Source: Bordetella genomosp. 4
Lineage (GTDB): Bacteria; Pseudomonadota; Gammaproteobacteria; Burkholderiales; Burkholderiaceae_B
Length of the DNA stretch: 64,000 bases
Assembly: GCF_002261185.1 (NCBI RefSeq)
Contig: NZ_NEVQ01000022.1
Coordinates: forward strand, 434,001-498,000
Reading direction: 5' to 3'
Below are positions 33,682 through 42,250 of the stretch, in pieces. The first letter of the stretch is position 1, and each line of letters opens with the position of its first letter. The position numbers and the translations under genes are program-made. The notes beneath the pieces were generated by a model. It was not told the DNA's origin. It made no database searches and worked only from the letters and a program-made list of their open reading frames with translations.

Positions 33682-33937
33682 TAAGACTATTCTCGGTTAT
33701 AAGACGCGGCTCAAGACTGACCATGATCGAGCACGATCAGAGGCCAATCTGATTATCAAAAATACGTATAGAACCCTAATGACTCGTGGAATGAAGGGAT
33801 GCTATGTGTATTGCACTGACAAAGAAACCGCCGAGTACTTTCGATCTCGCATCAATGAGATATAGCAGTTTCGAGTTGATCCGGCAGATCAATCGATTGA
33901 TGATCGGTCTTAGAAGAAAATAAGTGGAACCCAGGCC
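33640..33937 (+). repeat. Direct repeat, right copy
   Basis: Second copy of the 298-bp sequence at 16732-17029, ungapped. It begins inside the last codons of the LysR gene and ends shortly before the MarR gene. The DUF2075 reading frame is intact across it, which points to a fairly recent origin or continued selection. Confidence 0.9.
33641..33865 (+). pseudogene. 3' fragment of a DUF2075 gene
   Basis: 75 codons in frame with the C-terminus of the full protein at 15098-16957, ending in the same RSRINEI and TAG. About eight of the last 71 residues differ. The ATPase and nuclease regions are missing, so this is a remnant rather than a gene. It overlaps the rewritten 3' end of the LysR gene in another frame. 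Confidence 0.85.
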
Positions 33938-33970
33938 GCCCCCGTGCCTGGCAACTTTACGCTGACATGG

Positions 33971-34495
33971 CTATCGCGCCCGCGACCGCCGCGTACCGCC
34001 CTGCCGACGGCTAGCCTTATCCGCCACAACATTCTCAGTAGACATGCGCTCGCCCCGCTGTGCCACCAGCTGCAACAAATGCAGCAACTGACGCCCTTCA
34101 TCCGGAGTCAAGTCCGCCATCAGCAAATCATTCAGACGGGCAATCTCCGGCAGCATCGTGCGATACAGCGCCTGCCCAGACTCAGTCGCCATGACGTTCG
34201 TGATGCGTTTGTCGTCTGTATCACGCACCCTATCGACCCACCCCTTGCCACACAGCGAGCCCAGCGCGCGCGAAGTCCGCACCAAGTCCAGCCTTGCAGT
34301 AGCCGCCAACTCCGCCGATGTCAGCGGCCCATATTCCACAACCGCCGCCAGCAAACGCCACTCACGCCGCGTAATACCAAAGCGACCCTCGCACAGCCGC
34401 ACGAACATCGGGCTAGCCTGCGACCACGCCTGGTACAGGCAATACATAGGCATCTCCGCCAGATGAAAGGGACGCTGTACGGGCACAGAAGGCAT
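33971..34495 (-). CDS. MarR-family regulator
   Basis: A 174-residue winged-helix regulator: FGITRREWRLLAAVVEYGPL, TSAELAATARLDLVRTSRAL as helix-turn-helix, then the wing GWVDRVRDTDDKRITNV with the conserved D-x-R. The C-terminal ~25 residues are Arg-rich. Divergent from the Bug receptor and hydrolase genes across 132 bases, so these are the presumed targets, with an aromatic or other small acid as possible ligand. Confidence 0.85.
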   Translation of the reverse strand: MPSVPVQRPFHLAEMPMYCLYQAWSQASPMFVRLCEGRFGITRREWRLLAAVVEYGPLTSAELAATARLDLVRTSRALGSLCGKGWVDRVRDTDDKRITNVMATESGQALYRTMLPEIARLNDLLMADLTPDEGRQLLHLLQLVAQRGERMSTENVVADKASRRQGGTRRSRAR

Positions 34496-34627
34496 CAGAG
34501 GCTCTCCTACCTGGATTTTCTACGTTTGTTTATGCCGATATTGGATTAGATCAAGAAACACGTCCGTTGCTACAGTCTCTCCATCTTGACCACAACTCAT
34601 CAAAAGACGGCAAGACAGGAGGAAGAC

Positions 34628-35593
34628 ATGATCAAACGGATAATACTGGCCGCCCTGGCGGCATGTGCGCTAGCCACCTCGGCATGGGCAGCCCCACCGC
34701 TGAGCGGCCCTTTGACCATCGTGGTGGGCTATCCGCCCGGTGGCAGTTCGGACCGCATCGCCCGGCTGGTGGCCGAACGCCTGAAAGATCGAGTGGGCGT
34801 TTCTGTCATCGTCGAGAACAAGACCGGCGCGGGTGGCCGCATCTCGGCGCAACTCCTGCACAACGCCGACGCGAACCAGAACGTGCTGTTGCTGGGCAAC
34901 CCCGCCGTGATGGTGGTAGCCCCGCTGGTCTATGCCGACCCCGGCTACGATGCGCAGCGCGATTTCAAGCCCGTGTCGCTGGTCAGCAGCTACAAATTCG
35001 CATTGGCGGTGTCGGCCGATTCGCCCATGAAAGACATAAAGGCGCTGCAAGCATGGCTAAAGGAACATCCCGACCGATTCACAGTAGGCGTGCCCGCCAC
35101 CGGCAGCCTGCCGCACTTCTTCGCATTGATGCTGGGCGACGAGATCGGCCAGCAGGCCGAGGTCGTAGGTTATCGCGGCTCGGCGCCGCTAATCAGCGAA
35201 CTGGTTGGCGGCATCCTGCCGCAGGCAATCGATACCCTGGATACGCTACTGCCACAACATCAGGGCGGCCGCGTGCGCATCCTGGCCACCTCGGGCACCG
35301 AGCGCGAAGCAGAGCTGGCGGACGTGCCGACCTTCCGTGAGGCCGGCATCGACCTGGCGGCGGATGGCTGGAACGCATTTTTCGCACCGGCCGCCATGCC
35401 GCAAGACAAGGTCGAACGCCTGGCGCACGATATCTCCGCGGTGATGGGCGATCCAGCCCTGCAAAAGGCCGTGCGCGCCATCAACCTCGAGCCGATCTCG
35501 GCCGATGCGGCGCAGACGGCACAGGCGCTGGCGGCCTATCGCAAACAATGGGAACCGGTAGTGCGCGAATCCGGCTTCAAGGCAACTCAGTAA
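34628..35593 (+). CDS. Bug/TctC-family periplasmic receptor
   Basis: A 321-residue Bug receptor: signal peptide ending at ATSAWA-AP, pocket loops VVGYPPGGSSDRIARLVAE and VIVENKTGAGGRIS, late motif REAGIDLAADGWNAFF. ATG 34628 sits behind AGGAGGAAGAC, a strong ribosome-binding site. The hydrolase gene starts 17 bases after the stop, so both probably form an operon controlled by the divergent MarR. No membrane components are adjacent. Ligand unknown; a sulfate or phosphonate ester would fit the hydrolase. Confidence 0.9.
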   Translation: MIKRIILAALAACALATSAWAAPPLSGPLTIVVGYPPGGSSDRIARLVAERLKDRVGVSVIVENKTGAGGRISAQLLHNADANQNVLLLGNPAVMVVAPLVYADPGYDAQRDFKPVSLVSSYKFALAVSADSPMKDIKALQAWLKEHPDRFTVGVPATGSLPHFFALMLGDEIGQQAEVVGYRGSAPLISELVGGILPQAIDTLDTLLPQHQGGRVRILATSGTEREAELADVPTFREAGIDLAADGWNAFFAPAAMPQDKVERLAHDISAVMGDPALQKAVRAINLEPISADAAQTAQALAAYRKQWEPVVRESGFKATQ

Positions 35594-35609
35594 CAGGGGC
35601 AGGCATTCC

Positions 35610-37178
35610 ATGAGCAAGATCCAGAACGTGCTGTTCATCATGGCCGACCAGTTGCGGGCCGACCACTTGGGCTGCTACGGGCATCCGTACCTGCGCACGC
35701 CCAACCTCGATGCGCTGGCGGCGCGCGGCGTGCGCTTTGAGCAGGCGTTCGTGAATTCGGGCGTGTGCGGGCCCTCACGCATGAGCTATTACACCGGGCG
35801 CTATCCATCCAGCCACGGCACGACCTGGAACCGCGTGCCGCTGTCGGTGAGCGAGGTCACGCTGGGCGAGCACCTGGCCAGCCGCGAGCGCGATATGGTG
35901 CTGATCGGCAAGAGCCACGTCATCCCCGATCAGGCCGGCATGCACCGCTTGGGCATCGACGGCGGCTCGGAACTGGGTACCCTACTGGCGCGAGGCAGTT
36001 TCCGCGAGGCCGACCGCTATGACGGCCACCACGAGCCCGGCGATGAAAGCGGGTATCCGGCATTCCTGCGCCGCCATGGCTACGATTCGCCCGATCCGTG
36101 GTCGGACTACGTCATTTCCGCGGTGGATACAGACGGGCAAGTGGTCAGCGGGTGGCATATGCGCAATGTGCACCTGCCCGCACGGGTACTCGAACCGCAT
36201 TCGGAAACCGCCTACACCACCGACTGCGCCCTGGATTTCATGCGCAAGCGCGGTTCGCAGCCCTGGGCCCTGCACCTGAGCTATGTGAAACCGCATTGGC
36301 CCTACATGGCGCCCGACCCCTACCATCGTATGTATCGCAGCGACCAATGCCTGCCGGTGGTGCGCAACCAGCAGGAGCTGGCCGGCGCGCATCCGGTGCT
36401 GCAGGCCTATCGCCAGCATGAGGAAAGCCAGAGCTTCGCGCGTGAAGAATGCGTGCGCACCGTGCGGCCGGTCTACCAGGGGCTGATCACACAACTGGAT
36501 ACCCACCTGGGCCGGCTGTTCGACTACATGGAAGGCGCCGGGCTGATGCGCAACACGCTGGTGGTGTTTACCTCCGACCATGGTGATTTCCTGGGCGACC
36601 ACTGGCTCGGCGAGAAAGAGCTGTTCTACGACACCGTGCAACGGGTGCCGCTGATCATCATGGACCCGAGCGCCGCGGCCGATGGCACGCGCGGCCAGGT
36701 ATGCCGGCAGTTGGTGGAAAGCGTGGACATCACGCCGACCATCCTGCAGGCGCTGGACGTGCCGCAAGCAGGCCACCTGCTCGAGGGGCGCGCCCTGCAG
36801 CCGCTACTGCATGGCGCACCGGAAGGCATGCCGTGGCGCGCCGCAGCGGTGTCCGAACTGGACTACAGCTTCCGTCAGGCGCGCCTCACGCTGCGCAAGA
36901 CGCCGCAGCAGTGCCGAGCATGGTCAGTGCGCACCGACCGATGGCGCTACGTGTACTGGCGCGACGAGCCCGAGCAGTTGTTCGACCTGCAGAGCGATCC
37001 CAACGAGTTCGAGGACCTGGGCGCCAGCAAATCCCACGCCGCAGTCCGCGCCGAAATGCGGCAACATTTGCTGGACTGGTCGCTGCGTAGCAAGCGGCGC
37101 ACGACCATGTCGGACGAGGCGGTCGAGAGATCTACCAACGCGCACAAGCGGGCGGGCATTTACTTTGGGCAGTGGTGA
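35610..37178 (+). CDS. Sulfatase/phosphonate monoester hydrolase-like enzyme
   Basis: A 522-residue alkaline-phosphatase-superfamily hydrolase. The formylglycine signature is CGPSR (Cys53) in NSGVCGPSRMSYYTGRYPSS; metal-site Asp residues are in LFIMADQLRADH and TSDHGDFLGDHW, and KPHWPY carries the usual Lys-x-His. Cys at the signature implies maturation by an FGE or an anaerobic enzyme encoded elsewhere. No signal peptide, so cytoplasmic. Length and the MADQLRADHLG start resemble phosphonate monoester hydrolases as much as choline or aryl sulfatases; the specificity cannot be told apart here. Cotranscribed with the Bug receptor. Confidence 0.85.
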   Translation: MSKIQNVLFIMADQLRADHLGCYGHPYLRTPNLDALAARGVRFEQAFVNSGVCGPSRMSYYTGRYPSSHGTTWNRVPLSVSEVTLGEHLASRERDMVLIGKSHVIPDQAGMHRLGIDGGSELGTLLARGSFREADRYDGHHEPGDESGYPAFLRRHGYDSPDPWSDYVISAVDTDGQVVSGWHMRNVHLPARVLEPHSETAYTTDCALDFMRKRGSQPWALHLSYVKPHWPYMAPDPYHRMYRSDQCLPVVRNQQELAGAHPVLQAYRQHEESQSFAREECVRTVRPVYQGLITQLDTHLGRLFDYMEGAGLMRNTLVVFTSDHGDFLGDHWLGEKELFYDTVQRVPLIIMDPSAAADGTRGQVCRQLVESVDITPTILQALDVPQAGHLLEGRALQPLLHGAPEGMPWRAAAVSELDYSFRQARLTLRKTPQQCRAWSVRTDRWRYVYWRDEPEQLFDLQSDPNEFEDLGASKSHAAVRAEMRQHLLDWSLRSKRRTTMSDEAVERSTNAHKRAGIYFGQW

Positions 37179-37201
37179 TCATCGGGGCAAAGCAGCCAAG
37201 T

Positions 37202-37573
37202 CTACTTGTCGTCGGAAACATTAATGGTGCTTCCCGTGCTGAGCCGTTGCGCAATCTGCTGAGCAGACATCCCGCCAAAGCCATCCACACCGGGAGACAA
37301 GCGTAACGCCCCGCCCTCGATCGGACTCATTACCGTCGGCGACGTCAACATCACATCGTCGGCACGAATATGAATCATCTTGCCCACACGGTCACGCGTA
37401 AACGCCGCCAGATTGCGTTGGCCCTCCGGCGTCAGCTTCACGTCGACGAAGTCCTGATTCGTCACATCATCATGTGCAACAGCAGCGCTCTGGACAGGTA
37501 TCCGTACTGTCTCCGCATGGGCTGCAACACTGCACGTCAGCGCAAAACCCGCTATTAATCCAATCATCCGCAT
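37202..37573 (-). CDS. Small secreted protein resembling the SecD head subdomain
   Basis: About 123 residues with a signal peptide (MRMIGLIAGFALTCSVAAHA). The mature part has the pattern of the SecDF P1 head: VKLTPEGQRNLAAFTRDRVG, KMIHIRADDVMLTSPTVMSP, then IEGGALRL. Free-standing copies of this domain are found in the periplasm of related bacteria; role unknown. Convergent with the hydrolase gene (24 bases). ATG 37573 gives the signal peptide at the N-terminus; longer forms add a basic leader. Confidence 0.65.
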   Translation of the reverse strand: MRMIGLIAGFALTCSVAAHAETVRIPVQSAAVAHDDVTNQDFVDVKLTPEGQRNLAAFTRDRVGKMIHIRADDVMLTSPTVMSPIEGGALRLSPGVDGFGGMSAQQIAQRLSTGSTINVSDDK

Positions 37574-38077
37574 GAGCGCACCCCGTGTCTCAAGTCTGTG
37601 GCGGCGCCGTTCTCGCAACGACATCTCTCATGAGAATTGATTGTAGCGAAGTCATCGATCGTTCCTCGTCAACGCCTGACTGTCCCTGTTGTCCAGCCTC
37701 GTTTCTGGCCACTCCCCTCAAGTCGACTAAACAGGGATAACCCCAATGTTTAAAACATCACACGAATACGTATTATGACTTCCTCAAAAAAATAGCGATA
37801 TCCGGAGACAGAGCAATCAGCATGAATTGTCGATGCTCAGGCTAGCCCGATTCCCCTATCAATACCTCACCGCCTCTCAACTCGACGAAGTTCTGGACGC
37901 GGATGGGGGGGGCGATGGTCGGTCTGCACTCACCTTGAAGCAACGCAAACCAATAGGGCTTGGCCACTGCCCGGCAGAACCACTTTGAGGGCGTAGTCAA
38001 TAGCCGCCTCTAGCCCCTTTCCTGCCCGTTTACTTGCAGCACCTTCGTTAAAACACAGCCCCATCAGGAGACTATCA
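37574..38077. other. Intergenic region upstream of the TRAP operon
   Basis: No gene seen in about 500 bases. AT-richer around 37735-37815, where two palindromes occur; this is the likely promoter and operator zone of the TRAP operon. The segment from 37860 to 38060 has no recognisable features. Confidence 0.5.
37746..37774. promoter_or_regulatory. Two adjacent palindromes, candidate GntR operator of the TRAP operon
   Basis: ATGTTT-A-AAACAT (37746-37758) and AATACGTATT (37765-37774) are both perfect, about 18 bases centre to centre, and about 300 bases before dctP. The GntR gene closes the operon. Neither site matches the classical FadR-type TnGTnnnACnA consensus, so the link is positional. 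Confidence 0.4.
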
Positions 38078-39109
38078 ATGAAGAGTTTGAACCGAAGCGG
38101 CTGGGCCGCACGCCTGACATTCACTGCCATTGCTGCTTGCTTTGCTGCTGGCGCCATGGCCGCCGAGTACAAGGAACGAACGCTGAAGCTGGGTCATGTG
38201 ATCGCCGACGATCACCCGGCCGCATTGGGTGCAAAACGCTGGGCGGAACTGTTGGCCCAGCGAAGCGACGGCAAAATCAAAGTTCGAATCCATGGCAACG
38301 GCGCCATCGGCGGCGACACGCAAATGACCTCTGCCCTGCAAGGCGGTGTCCAGGAACTGGGCATCATCACATCGTCGCCCATGGCCAGCGTAGTGCGTGA
38401 GGTCGGCCTGATTGATCTGCCGTTCACCTTCAATTCTGCCGCCGAGGTCGATGCCGTGCTGGCTGGAAAAGTCGGTGACGCCATCGCCGACAAGATGAAC
38501 GATAAAGGCCTGGTGATTCTGGGCTGGATGGAAAATGGTTTTCGCAGTGTCACCAATAGCCGTCGCCCCATCACCAAATTCGAGGACATGGAGGGCCTGA
38601 AGATCCGCGTGCTGCAGAACCCCGTCTACATCGAAACCTTTAACGCACTGGGCGCCAACGCCGTGCCGATGCCTTTCCCCGAGGTCTATACCGCACTGGA
38701 ATCACGCGCGGTAGATGGCCAGGAAAACCCGCTGGGCACGATCAATACGTCTAAGTTCAACGAGGTGCAGAAGTACCTGAGCATCACGCGACATACCTAC
38801 ACCCCCTACGTGGCGGTCGTCAGCAAACGAGTGTGGGACCGACTCAATCCGGATGAACAAACACTACTGCGAGAGACCGCTGCTGAGGCATCAGCCTACC
38901 AGCGTCAAGTCTCGCGTGAAAGCGAGGCCAAGTTCCTGGCGGAACTCAAAGAGCGCGGCATGGAGGTCAACGAACTCTCACCGGAAGAAACGCAGCGCAT
39001 GCGTGAAAAGCTCAAGCCTGTCATCGACAAATTTTCGAAAGAACTCGGTGGTGAGCTCGGCGCAGAAATGTTCGCTGAAATCGCCGCTGTACGTGGCAAG
39101 TCCAATTAA
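38078..39109 (+). CDS. dctP: TRAP transporter periplasmic receptor (DctP family)
   Basis: A 343-residue TRAP solute receptor: signal peptide ending at AGAMA-AEY, LKLGHVIADDHPAALGAKRW, IHGNGAIGGDTQMTSALQ, and the carboxylate-contacting Arg in GLKIRVLQNPVYIETFNALG. PFPEVYTALESRAVDGQENP is diagnostic of DctP proteins. It binds an organic acid, of unknown identity, for the DctQM channel encoded 184 bases downstream. A strong Shine-Dalgarno (CAGGAGA) precedes the ATG. Confidence 0.92.
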   Translation: MKSLNRSGWAARLTFTAIAACFAAGAMAAEYKERTLKLGHVIADDHPAALGAKRWAELLAQRSDGKIKVRIHGNGAIGGDTQMTSALQGGVQELGIITSSPMASVVREVGLIDLPFTFNSAAEVDAVLAGKVGDAIADKMNDKGLVILGWMENGFRSVTNSRRPITKFEDMEGLKIRVLQNPVYIETFNALGANAVPMPFPEVYTALESRAVDGQENPLGTINTSKFNEVQKYLSITRHTYTPYVAVVSKRVWDRLNPDEQTLLRETAAEASAYQRQVSRESEAKFLAELKERGMEVNELSPEETQRMREKLKPVIDKFSKELGGELGAEMFAEIAAVRGKSN

Positions 39110-39293
39110 TTGCTGGGTATGACTATACAGATCGCCATCACGGACGGCAGGGCCTATCTCGGGACGGCGATCTGTTGGGCAATGACCGTACGGTGAATCT
39201 GGCAGGACTACCTCTCGATCTTCCACGTCCATGTGGCAAGGACCAGCGTCGTGCATTAGGCAACGTCGCTAGCTACGGCTAAGGAAAATATTC

Positions 39294-39857
39294 ATGAAGA
39301 AATTGATAGACGGGTACTTTCGGCTATTGGGTTTGCTAATGGTCCTCTGCCTGGTCACCATGGTGATCCTTGTGTTTGGCAACGTCGTGCTGCGCTATGG
39401 TTTTAATTCTGGCATCACTAGCTCCGAGGAGGTCTCCCGCTGGCTGTTTGTATGGCTGGTTTTTCTCGGCTCTATTGTCGCTTTGCGCCACCGTCAACAT
39501 CTGGGCGTTGAGGTTGTCGTGCGACGCCTGCCGGTTTTTGGCCAGAAGCTATGTCTGATCGTGAGTCAGCTATTGATGTTGGCAACCCTATGGTTGTTCT
39601 TATCCGGCAGCTGGGAGCAAACCCTCATCAATCTGAACGTCGAGGCTCCCGCCACAGGGTGGTCCATGTCCATCGTCTATATGGTGGGTATCGTCTTTAG
39701 CGTGTCAGCCGGCGCCATGGTGTTGTGGGATCTATACCGAGTGCTCTCGGGGCGTATCAAGGATGAGGAACTCATCATGGTGACCGAGTCCGAAGAAAAA
39801 GCGGAGCTTGACGCGCTCAAGCGCGAATTGGCAGCCGCTGAAGGGAAACAACCATGA
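39294..39857 (+). CDS. dctQ: TRAP transporter small permease (DctQ family)
   Basis: A 187-residue inner-membrane protein with four predicted membrane segments (the first LLGLLMVLCLVTMVILVFGN) and the family motif SSEEVSRWLFVWLVFLGS between helices one and two. The C-terminal ~35 residues are charged and cytoplasmic. It overlaps dctM by 4 bases (ATGA), so the two are coupled. It completes the sodium-driven TRAP channel with DctM. Confidence 0.92.
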   Translation: MKKLIDGYFRLLGLLMVLCLVTMVILVFGNVVLRYGFNSGITSSEEVSRWLFVWLVFLGSIVALRHRQHLGVEVVVRRLPVFGQKLCLIVSQLLMLATLWLFLSGSWEQTLINLNVEAPATGWSMSIVYMVGIVFSVSAGAMVLWDLYRVLSGRIKDEELIMVTESEEKAELDALKRELAAAEGKQP

Positions 39858-41134
39858 CTGTGCTGGTTTTTGTCGGATCCCTATTAGGCGCAATGGCCCT
39901 AGGGATGCCCATTGCATTCTCGCTGCTGGTTTCCTCTGTCGCCCTGATGTGGCACCTGGACATCTTCGATGCGCAGATCATCGCGCAGAACTTTATCGCT
40001 GGAGCAGACAACTTTCCTCTGCTCGCTATCCCATTCTTCATGCTCGCAGGCGAGATCATGAATGTGGGCGGCCTGTCCCGCCGGATTGTCGATTTTGCCT
40101 TGGCCGCCGTAGGGCATATCAAAGGCGGACTTGGTTATGTGACGATCGTCGCGGCTTGCATCTTGTCGGCACTTTCAGGTTCGGCGGTCGCCGATGCAGC
40201 TGCGCTGTCGGCCCTGCTGGTGCCCATGATGATCAAGGCAGGTCACTCCTCGCACCGCGCGGCGGGTTTGGTTGCGGCCTCAAGCGTCATCGGGCCTGTC
40301 ATTCCCCCCAGCATCGGCTTTGTGATTTTTGGCGTCGCGGCCAATGTATCTATTACCAAACTGTTCCTGGCAGGGATCATGCCCGGCATCTACATAGGTG
40401 CCGCGCTGTGGATCACATGGTGGATTTGTGTACGCAAAGAAAACCTCGGCACACCGCCACGCAAGAGTAGCAAAGACCTGATTCGCGCCGCGTTGGACGC
40501 AAGCTGGGCCCTGATGTTGCCCGTGATCATCATTGTCGGCTTGCGTCTCGGGGTCTTTACCCCTACCGAGGCGGCGGTGGTGGCGGCCGTCTACGCGCTG
40601 TTCGTTTCCACGGTCATCTATCGCGAATTAAAACTTGCTCAGTTGTACGCGGTGTTCATGACCGCGTCGCGGACCACCGCAGTCGTCATGCTGCTCGTCG
40701 CGGCGGCATCGATTGCAGGATGGCTAGTGACGGTGGCGGACCTGCCTGGCGCGATTACCGATATGATGCAGCCTGTCATGGACAATCCCACGCTGCTGTT
40801 ATTGGCGATCATGCTGCTGGTTATCGTCGTCGGTACCGCCATGGACATGACTCCGACCATCTTGATTCTCACGCCGGTTCTGATGCCTATCGTCCGGGAG
40901 GCCGGTATCGATCCCGTATACTTCGGCGTGCTATTTGTGATTAACATGTCCATCAGCTTAATCACACCGCCTGTCGGTACCGTACTCAGCGTCGTGGCAG
41001 GCGTGACAAGACAACGCGTCGACCAGGTAATGCGAGGCGTCTTGCCCTTTTTGATCGCCGAGTTGATCGTGCTGTTCTTGCTCGTGCTATTTCCCATATT
41101 GATCATGGGGCCAGCGCGCTGGTTTAGCGGTTGA
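39854..41134 (+). CDS. dctM: TRAP transporter large permease (DctM family)
   Basis: A 426-residue polytopic protein (about 12 membrane segments) with DctM landmarks: GMPIAFSLLVSSVALM near the N-terminus, LLAIPFFMLAGEIMNVGGLS, GSAVADAAALSALLVPMM and VIGPVIPPSIGFVIFG. This subunit transports the substrate with Na+. The GntR gene starts about 20 bases after its stop, placing the regulator in the operon. Confidence 0.93.
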   Translation: MTVLVFVGSLLGAMALGMPIAFSLLVSSVALMWHLDIFDAQIIAQNFIAGADNFPLLAIPFFMLAGEIMNVGGLSRRIVDFALAAVGHIKGGLGYVTIVAACILSALSGSAVADAAALSALLVPMMIKAGHSSHRAAGLVAASSVIGPVIPPSIGFVIFGVAANVSITKLFLAGIMPGIYIGAALWITWWICVRKENLGTPPRKSSKDLIRAALDASWALMLPVIIIVGLRLGVFTPTEAAVVAAVYALFVSTVIYRELKLAQLYAVFMTASRTTAVVMLLVAAASIAGWLVTVADLPGAITDMMQPVMDNPTLLLLAIMLLVIVVGTAMDMTPTILILTPVLMPIVREAGIDPVYFGVLFVINMSISLITPPVGTVLSVVAGVTRQRVDQVMRGVLPFLIAELIVLFLLVLFPILIMGPARWFSG

Positions 41135-41154
41135 TACTACTGAGGAGACAAGGT

Positions 41155-41874
41155 ATGGCCGAGCGTACGACACGATCCGCAAACAAGCAGTCCGGAGGTA
41201 CGCTTGCCGATCGCGTAACGACGGCCCTGATGGACCAGGTGCGTGGCGGCGTCTACCCGGCGCAGACGCGGCTGCCCACCGAGCCGCAGTTGGCCGATCA
41301 GTTTGGCGTCAGCCGCACGGTGATCCGTGAGGCAATATCTCGCCTGAAATCCGAGGGCCTCGTGGAAACGCGACAAGGCAGCGGCACGATTGTGTTGGCA
41401 CGCCAGATAAACACCTTTCGCATTGATGCGTTGGGTGGGCAGCTGGAAGTCAGAGCGGTACAAGAGGTGCGGTCCGGACTCGAGAGCGAGATGGCTGCCC
41501 TCGCCGCTGCCCGCCGTACCGAGGCTCAGAACGAAAAAATCCAGCGTGCGCTGCGCCGCATCGATGACGCTGTAGCCGATGGCGAGGACGGCGTAGCCGA
41601 GGACATGGCGTTTCATCGGGCCATCGCCGAGGCCGCCTGCAACCCGCTGATGACATCGCTTCTCGAATTCATTGGTCGAGCGTGGCACGATGTCATCAAG
41701 ATCACCCGCAGTAACGAAGCCCGTCGAGAGGACTTCTTTCGCCAGGTCGAGTCGGAACACGCCGCCATCGCACAAGCCATCGCCCGGCGCGACGTCGAAG
41801 GTGCTCGCCAAGCCGCCCTGCGACATATGCACGCCTCGATCGAACGGATCATGGCAGCAGAGCAAGATCAATAA
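41155..41874 (+). CDS. GntR-family (FadR subfamily) regulator of the TRAP operon
   Basis: A 239-residue regulator: N-terminal winged helix LADQFGVSRTVIREAISRLK, with the wing GLVETRQGSGTIV, and a C-terminal FCD helical bundle whose Asp and His metal ligands lie in DMAFHRAIAEAACNP and ESEHAAIAQAIARRD. ATG 41155 follows AGGAGACAAGGT. As the last gene of the TRAP operon, it is expected to repress it and to sense the transported acid. Confidence 0.9.
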   Translation: MAERTTRSANKQSGGTLADRVTTALMDQVRGGVYPAQTRLPTEPQLADQFGVSRTVIREAISRLKSEGLVETRQGSGTIVLARQINTFRIDALGGQLEVRAVQEVRSGLESEMAALAAARRTEAQNEKIQRALRRIDDAVADGEDGVAEDMAFHRAIAEAACNPLMTSLLEFIGRAWHDVIKITRSNEARREDFFRQVESEHAAIAQAIARRDVEGARQAALRHMHASIERIMAAEQDQ

Positions 41875-41928
41875 CCAATTTTTTGGGACGTGATCGTGGC
41901 GCCATTATTGCGCTGCCCGCTATTGGCC

Positions 41929-42078
41929 CTACCGAATCTGGGAAGATTCTTTCTCTCTCGCTTTCTCTTTCGCTTTCTCTATCTTCTCGCCGTCGTAATG
42001 CGACTTAATGCCGAAGTACATGGCGACGACCAACACGATCAACTTAAACGAACCGAAGACTATAGGGACCCACTGCAT
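41929..42078 (-). CDS. Small single-span membrane protein, 49 residues
   Basis: Found by reading the minus strand. It begins MQWVPIVFGSFKLIVLVVAM and continues YFGIKSHYDGEKIEKAKEKA, REKESSQIR, then TAG. One clear transmembrane helix (about residues 4-24) is followed by a strongly charged Glu/Lys helix. The lysine/glutamate codon pattern and helix layout look like a real small protein rather than chance. A weak GAGAAAAAG lies before the ATG; the frame extends 11 codons further to a CTG after a TAA. Convergent with the GntR gene and divergent from the MocR gene, whose CCATACAA repeats lie in its promoter. No family recognised. Confidence 0.55.
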   Translation of the reverse strand: MQWVPIVFGSFKLIVLVVAMYFGIKSHYDGEKIEKAKEKAREKESSQIR

Positions 42079-42147
42079 CTTTTTCTCAAAACGCTGCTTC
42101 AGCAGCTTCAGTTACCACCTGGTGGCAAGTTGGCCGGACACCACAGC

Positions 42148-42250
42148 CCATACAAGTGTTCAATTCCAACGCCTTAAATCCATACAAATAACCAGATTTT
42201 TGTATTATATGGCTTTTTCGTACCCAACAAAATTGCCAAAAATCCATACA
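42148..42250. promoter_or_regulatory. CCATACAA direct repeats, candidate MocR operator
   Basis: CCATACAA at 42148-42155 and 42180-42187, and CCATACA at 42244-42250: spacings of exactly 32 and 64 bases, i.e. three and six helical turns on one face. AAATCCATACA is conserved in the last two. There is also an inverted pair ATACAAA (42182-42188) / TTTGTAT (42199-42205). MocR regulators such as GabR bind ATACCA-like direct repeats about 34 bases apart, so this fits autoregulation. Confidence 0.55.

Noticed and set aside
41890-42177. 95-codon + strand frame after the GntR gene
   Set aside because: It is the antisense of the small membrane protein; its Phe/Leu/Arg repeats mirror the Lys/Glu helix on the other strand.
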